DNA of 64,000 nucleotides from Theristus sp. LFF4_11. Lineage: Eukaryota; Nematoda; Chromadorea; Monhysterida; Xyalidae. Below the pieces are notes generated by a model. That model saw nothing but the letters and a program-made list of their open reading frames with translations, was not told the DNA's origin and ran no database searches. The stretch covers positions 1-64,000 of the forward strand of contig JASANC010004052.1 in the NCBI GenBank assembly GCA_030248135.1, written 5' to 3'. The stretch's first letter is position 1. Each line of letters begins with the position of its first letter. The position numbers and the translations under genes are program-made. Of this stretch, positions 61,001-64,000 are shown piece by piece.

Positions 61001-62388
61001 CCGACCATTTTTGGGATTAAAAATTGGGCATTTTTTGAAGTTCGTAGGGGTTTACCAGGTTTCAAGTGTTCACCCTTTTAATTTTGTATGATCTTGTTTT
61101 TTATTCGAAAAAATTGAGTCCCTGGGGTAAATTGATACGTGGAACAAGAAACCCCAATAATTTATCTGCACAGGCTTCTGCATTTGCATGTTTATATCGC
61201 TCTCTGCAGCTGTATTTACATATCTGTACGAAATTCTGTATTTTTTCTGCAAGGTTACCGTATTACCTCTAATAAACCCCCATGGGGGTTTATTTCTTCA
61301 GCGACTTCTGGGGGTGGGGGTTTATTTTTGGGGGGGGGGTTTTTTTTTGGGGGGGGGTGTTTTTTTTAATTATGTTAGGGCAAAACAAAGCAACCCTCGC
61401 GGGGGGGACGAGCCTTCCTATAGAGATTTCCTTTTGTAACAGCCTTTTGTAATGAAATTACCACTAACTCATCCCTTTGGGGCCTTTGGTAGCACAATTT
61501 CACCAATGTCACTGCATTCAGCCACTGAATTCGCTAGGTATGTGTTTCAAACAGGTTTCTAATAAACCCCCATGGGGGTTTATTTTTTTGGGGGGGGGAT
61601 TATTTGGAAACTTGTCGAGGGGGTGGGGGTTTATTTTTGGGGGGGGGTTTAATTTTGGGGGGGGGGGTTTAATAGAGGTAATACGGTATGTCTGTGTGCG
61701 AGATGAGGTTTTCAACAAATTATCCTCCGTTCAGTGAATGGAAAAAATTGCTTTTTCTTAATTTTACGGTGCTGTTTTTTTGAAGACGTAGCACCATTAC
61801 CCGCCACACCAGCACTCTTCAAACTGGTCGCCGACAACCAAGTGCCAAATACAACCGAGACAACTTCACTGAATATAATCTCCAGCGATGTTTATGAATG
61901 TGGTAAAAAAAAGTTTTGATTTTTTTTTGTTTCATGCTTTCGTCAAAACAACGTAAAAAGCCGCGCTTAACAACAACTGGCTGCATGAACAACAAGGCGC
62001 TCAAATCAAGCGCAGTTCAAAATCTACAAGAAATACAACAGAAAGATGTATTTGTTGCAGACGGTCCATATAATTGGCGCTTGGAATGTTTTCTAATCAC
62101 CAAATCCTTCATTTTAGTAATAAGTGCCGCAAAAAGTTCCAGCAATATGCTTTTTTTCGCTTTACAACAATAATTATTGCGTTTTTAGGTTCCATTTGTG
62201 CAAAACACACGTGGTGTCTGGCGATCAGCTACCACGGAGGAACGAAAGATTGCAGGCTACATCGTGGACGGACATGCCTTCGGCCAGAGAGCGTTCCGTG
62301 TGTGCCTGACTTTGGCCTGCAGGCTGCTGCCGGCTACTTCTACCGTGAACGACAAACTGCTGCTGTGCAACCGTTCAATTTATCCTGA
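54921..62388 (+). CDS. Secreted C-type lectin / EGF / PAN-domain protein, 8 coding segments
   Basis: Coding segments: 54921-55011, 55394-55564, 56562-56623, 56773-57007, 57930-57975, 59908-59972, 61792-61902, 62189-62388 (981 nt, 326 residues plus TGA). Phases match at every join. Domains: signal peptide 1-30; C-type lectin about 38-184 with G-G-R-I-A-V-V-D-D (88-96), W126, G-Q-P-D-D (151-155), C163, G-W-L-Q-D (169-173), C176 and C183-E; EGF 191-222 with six cysteines; PAN/apple-like about 250-298 (V-Y-E-C260, C264, C270, C282). QPD is the motif of galactose-type lectins, but the usual WND is here W-L-Q-D, so calcium-dependent sugar binding is uncertain. The EGF is split by a non-GT-AG sequence. 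The gene is assembled from sequence only; internal exons could be missed. A role in extracellular recognition is likely from domain content, unproven. Confidence 0.75.
55394..57007 (+). CDS. Lectin gene exons 2-4: C-type lectin domain
   Basis: Exon 2 (55394-55564) follows ATTTTTTAG and ends G|GTGAGA. It has C38, C59 and C78, the extra amino-terminal cysteines of a long-form lectin fold. A donor 12 nt upstream (TTCG|GTGGAC) would keep the frame and remove G-L-T-G. Exon 3 (56562-56623), between ATATTTTCAG and GTGAGT, has the G-G-R-I-A-V-V-D-D strand. Exon 4 (56773-57007), between CGTACACAG and GTGCGT, has the long loop and C163/C176/C183. Introns 1 and 2 each contain a fragment of a mariner-like terminus (55250-55307, 56380-56511). 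Confidence 0.75.
57039..57468 (-). mobile_element. G-tract MITE, copy 6, in lectin intron 4
   Basis: Starts 31 bp after the exon 4 donor (TATCGTATTACCCCC, one change in the TIR) and ends TAATACGGTA. The right edge directly abuts the dispersed repeat at 57469. Confidence 0.9.
57469..57736 (+). repeat. Dispersed ~270-bp repeat, copy 3
   Basis: Begins TTATCTTTTCGTGCGAAGGA and is collinear with 20744-21035, including GCCGCGCAGCCATGAAACAT. It lies in lectin intron 4. Confidence 0.8.
57930..59972 (+). CDS. Lectin gene exon 5: EGF domain split in two
   Basis: The first half (57930-57975, after CGTGTTTCAG) reads D-P-T-N-C-A-E-L-G-C-Q-N-G-A-T plus TG. The second half (59908-59972, ending A|GTAACA) supplies T, then V-H-E-L-D-D-P-V-C-F-C-A-P-G-F-D-G-T-A-C-E. 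TG+T restores cysteine 202 and the spacing C-x4-C-x5-C-x8-C-x-C-x8-C of a standard EGF. The joined cassette is 111 nt and symmetric (phase 1-1), so skipping it would leave the rest in frame. Read straight on, the first half stops six codons after the join (W-A-V-F-H-stop). No GT-AG pair gives an open frame here. Confidence 0.7.
58649..59112 (+). mobile_element. G-tract MITE, copy 7 (nested in mariner relic)
   Basis: TACAGTATTACCTCC (altered end) to GGGGGTAATACGGTA. Its left half has one of the longest G-rich tracts in the window (58707-58782). Confidence 0.9.
59113..59385 (-). pseudogene. Broken mariner-type transposase fragment
   Basis: On the minus strand two frames together carry pieces of the catalytic core: L-D-E-T-F in one frame, then R-R-G-P-M-E-stop-P-L-R-P-L-K-F-F-V-W-G and K-P-A-T-V-A-Q-L-Q-Q-F in another. 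These match the usual order G-P-x-E-W-P, L-x-F-F-x-W-G, K-P-x-T-x-x-x-L of IS630/mariner transposases. At least one frameshift and two stops break it, and the G-tract MITE interrupts its downstream side. Not functional. Confidence 0.65.
59976..60156. other. Lectin intron sequence before array 2
   Basis: AT-rich intron sequence with no recognised repeat. The leader of the second type a array begins at about 60157. Confidence 0.5.
60157..61130 (+). repeat. Leader plus ~169-bp tandem units (type a array 2), in lectin intron
   Basis: The leader (CCCCCTCGCGCCC, TCAAATTTGCTCG, CAGCGAGCATAATAATAAGC) is followed by units starting near 60231, 60388, 60557, 60726, 60896 and 61065. They are more diverged than array 1. 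The type b units are absent. Confidence 0.85.
61256..61688 (+). mobile_element. G-tract MITE, copy 8, in lectin intron
   Basis: TACCGTATTACCTCTAATAA to GAGGTAATACGGTA. The left core is damaged around 61372-61420, with loss of the GGCAAAAATACC block. Confidence 0.9.
61792..62388 (+). CDS. Lectin gene exons 6-7: linker and PAN/apple-like domain
   Basis: Exon 6 (61792-61902, after GAAGACGTAG, donor G|GTAAAA) is a Thr/Pro-containing linker ending S-S-D-V-Y-E-C. Exon 7 (62189-62388, after GCGTTTTTAG) continues G-S-I-C-A-K-H-T-W-C-L-A-I-S-Y-H-G-G-T-K-D-C-R-L. The C-x3-C-x5-C-x-A-x-x-Y-x(5)-D-C spacing fits a PAN/apple fold. Two more cysteines (290, 298) follow, then a tail ending F-N-L-S and TGA. 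PAN modules mediate protein or sugar contacts in secreted proteins; the assignment is by pattern only. Confidence 0.7.
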
Positions 62389-63567
62389 TTTTTTGTCTCT
62401 ATTTTTTTGATTTACTGTGTGTCCATGTCGTTTTCACCTATGAAAACATGTTGTTGACCCATATGTCTATATATTTTTGTCCAATGTCCATGTCCATATG
62501 TTTTTGGACTACTCCGCGTTGTTTATGTTCATATCAAAAATTTGCCATTTCGTTATTTTTGACCTACTTATTTCATGTTTGACCTTCGCCCAGTTCAGTT
62601 TCACCTACCGCATTGTCTTTGTTTGACCAATGTCCACTTTGCTGACGTAAAGTGATCATGACAAAGGAGCACTGAAACCCTTATAAGACGCGCGGCTATG
62701 ACCAAAAACGGAATGACTGTCATAACGAACGACGAACGATTTATTTGTATCACTGGATGATCTGGCGGTGCACACGGATGAGCAAATTGTCGGGCCCGGG
62801 TGTCCCATTTTTTTCGTGCACATGATTATTATTATTACACGAATCACGCAACAATGGCGCGCCATCGAATTGTTGATCGTCTTATGTATTTTACTTTTAT
62901 TTTTGCCGTTCCCATAAGCACGCACACGTGCGTGTGTCAAATTACGTCAATAATAGAATGGGAGACAGAAACATAATGTGCAAGAAAAAAAAACTCTCGC
63001 ATCCACGCATGCGCGAGCGCCTTTTTTTCGTTTTAAAAATCGAAAGGATATAAACAATCCACAGTTGAAATAAATGCACGTACATACATTGTTGAACAAT
63101 GCGCGTGTAAATGGACACTTTTCACCAGATAAATATCTATAAGATCATTTGATTGTGATAACAATCGTTTCATTAAACACCACTAAAATCCTGGAGTATG
63201 TGTGCATCATAAACACGTTGTTCAAACACATTTTGATTTTGGTGAACAAACTTTCTATATTTTTGACGGTGTAACCACTTAACATGCCTAAATAGTATGA
63301 AACACTAATTTTGATATTTCATGACACTTTACGAATAAAATTTGTAAATCGGGTAATTTGAAACACTGGAAAGTTTCGGTTGAAAAATTTTTAAAAGTTT
63401 TTTGCCCAATAAATAAATCTTCATCAACTTCACTTTTTCTTTTGCATTTTTTAAAATATGATGTAATAATTATATTAAAGTGTATTAAAGTAATTACCTA
63501 CGTACTTTCCGTTAATCCGTTAATGTTGACAAGTTTCAGAATTTCGTCACCTCCTTCTGATCCTGAA
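62389..63567. other. Intergenic region between lectin and DM13 genes
   Basis: It holds the lectin 3' flank. Repeated GTCCATGTCCATATG-type phrases occur at 62420-62500. I see no clear AATAAA within 200 bp of the stop. No other gene was recognised. Confidence 0.4.
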
Positions 63568-63892
63568 ATGCATGTTCTTCTGTGCTTGTCAGGTTGGCTC
63601 GTCAGTTTGACTTTAGTTTCTATTTCCAAAATCCACTCGAGGAATTGCGAACAAAACCGGTTCACAATATCAATAACATCATCAGTGTGTCACAAAACCC
63701 CAGAAAAAACAACGAAAAAAACGGGTTTTCATTTTTTCATTATTTCAGCGCTTATAGCCGTCGCTTCGGCGGCGTATAGCGGCGTTCACGTTGGCGAACT
63801 GGCGGAGAACGGCGGCAACTTGGCTGGTCAAGTGTTCGTCGCACGTGACACGCATCTGATCATCAGAGGATGGAATCTGCGGTCGACGCCAA
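63568..63892 (+). CDS. 5' exons of a DM13-domain secreted protein (runs off the window)
   Basis: Exon 1 (63568-63592) encodes M-H-V-L-L-C-L-S and ends G|GTTGGC, phase 1. Exon 2 (63749-63892) follows ATTTTTTCATTATTTCAG and completes the codon. Together they give the signal peptide MHVLLCLSALIAVASAAYSG, then V-H-V-G-E-L and G-N-L-A-G-Q-V-F-V-A-R-D-T-H-L-I-I-R-G-W, ending at AA|GTGAGC in phase 1. The pattern G-x-L, G-x-V-x-V, D-x-x-x-L-x-I matches the start of DM13, a domain of extracellular and redox-linked proteins (Skeletor is an example). The usual F-x-Y-D-G step would fall at the truncated end. The remaining exons are outside the window. Unspliced reading of a 203-codon frame here is less likely. 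Confidence 0.65.
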
Positions 63893-63982
63893 GTGAGCGA
63901 GAGCAACATATGAACAATAAAATATTCATCTGTGGTCAGTTCTATAAGGTGTGCTTGAAAAGTGAATAGTTCTACTCCAGGG

Positions 63983-64000
63983 TGTCCCAAAATTTAGACC
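63983..64000 (+). mobile_element. Left end of a mariner-like element, cut by the window edge
   Basis: CAGGGTGTCCCAAAATTTAG resembles the terminal repeats of mariner-type elements. The rest is outside the window. Confidence 0.4.

Noticed and set aside
63358..63969. 203-codon uninterrupted frame as the DM13 gene
   Set aside because: It has no upstream ATG at its start, its first 70 codons look like AT-rich non-coding sequence, and the spliced two-exon model gives a proper signal peptide.

Overview
This window looks like nuclear DNA from an animal, probably an AT-rich invertebrate genome. The evidence is spliced genes with GT-AG introns, metazoan extracellular domains (C-type lectin, EGF, PAN/apple, DM13), tRNA-derived SINEs, and a dense load of short non-autonomous DNA transposons. 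A marine invertebrate such as a tunicate would fit, but the sequence does not settle the species. There are no bacterial operons, CRISPR arrays or rRNA genes.

Layout. Positions 1-4.25 kb hold a giant inverted repeat, a Foldback-like element built from nine 185-bp tandem units facing nine inverted units, with a SINE inserted in the right arm. Next come a TIR element (4.5-5.5 kb) and a 2.25-kb hAT-type element with an 8-bp target duplication (5.56-7.81 kb). Positions 8.7-54 kb are mostly non-coding and studded with small TIR families. These include a G-tract family flanked by TA, a family with CRE palindromes, a family with CACGTG palindromes, 100-bp hairpins, an ATCTTTT family, a DUF4817-type transposon relic and a 22-bp minisatellite. 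Only a few weak candidate exons lie in this stretch. Two related satellite-like arrays sit at 52.1-53.7 and 60.2-61.1 kb.

The best-supported gene is at 54.92-62.39 kb (+). I assembled it by splice phase into a 326-residue secreted protein: signal peptide, C-type lectin domain with a QPD motif, one EGF domain, then a PAN/apple-like domain. Every junction but one is GT-AG. The exception splits the EGF codon for the third cysteine with a 1.93-kb sequence. That sequence is bounded by a 14-bp inverted repeat (13/14 identical), has no usable GT-AG pair, and carries a mariner relic that itself carries a G-tract MITE. Removing it exactly restores a perfect six-cysteine EGF and the frame of the whole gene. 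It is therefore either a transposon-derived non-canonical intron or a disrupting insertion, and it is the most interesting object here.

A second gene starts at 63.57 kb (+). Its two exons give a signal peptide followed by the start of a DM13 domain, and it runs off the window. Both genes encode secreted or extracellular proteins. No functional link between them can be read from the DNA.
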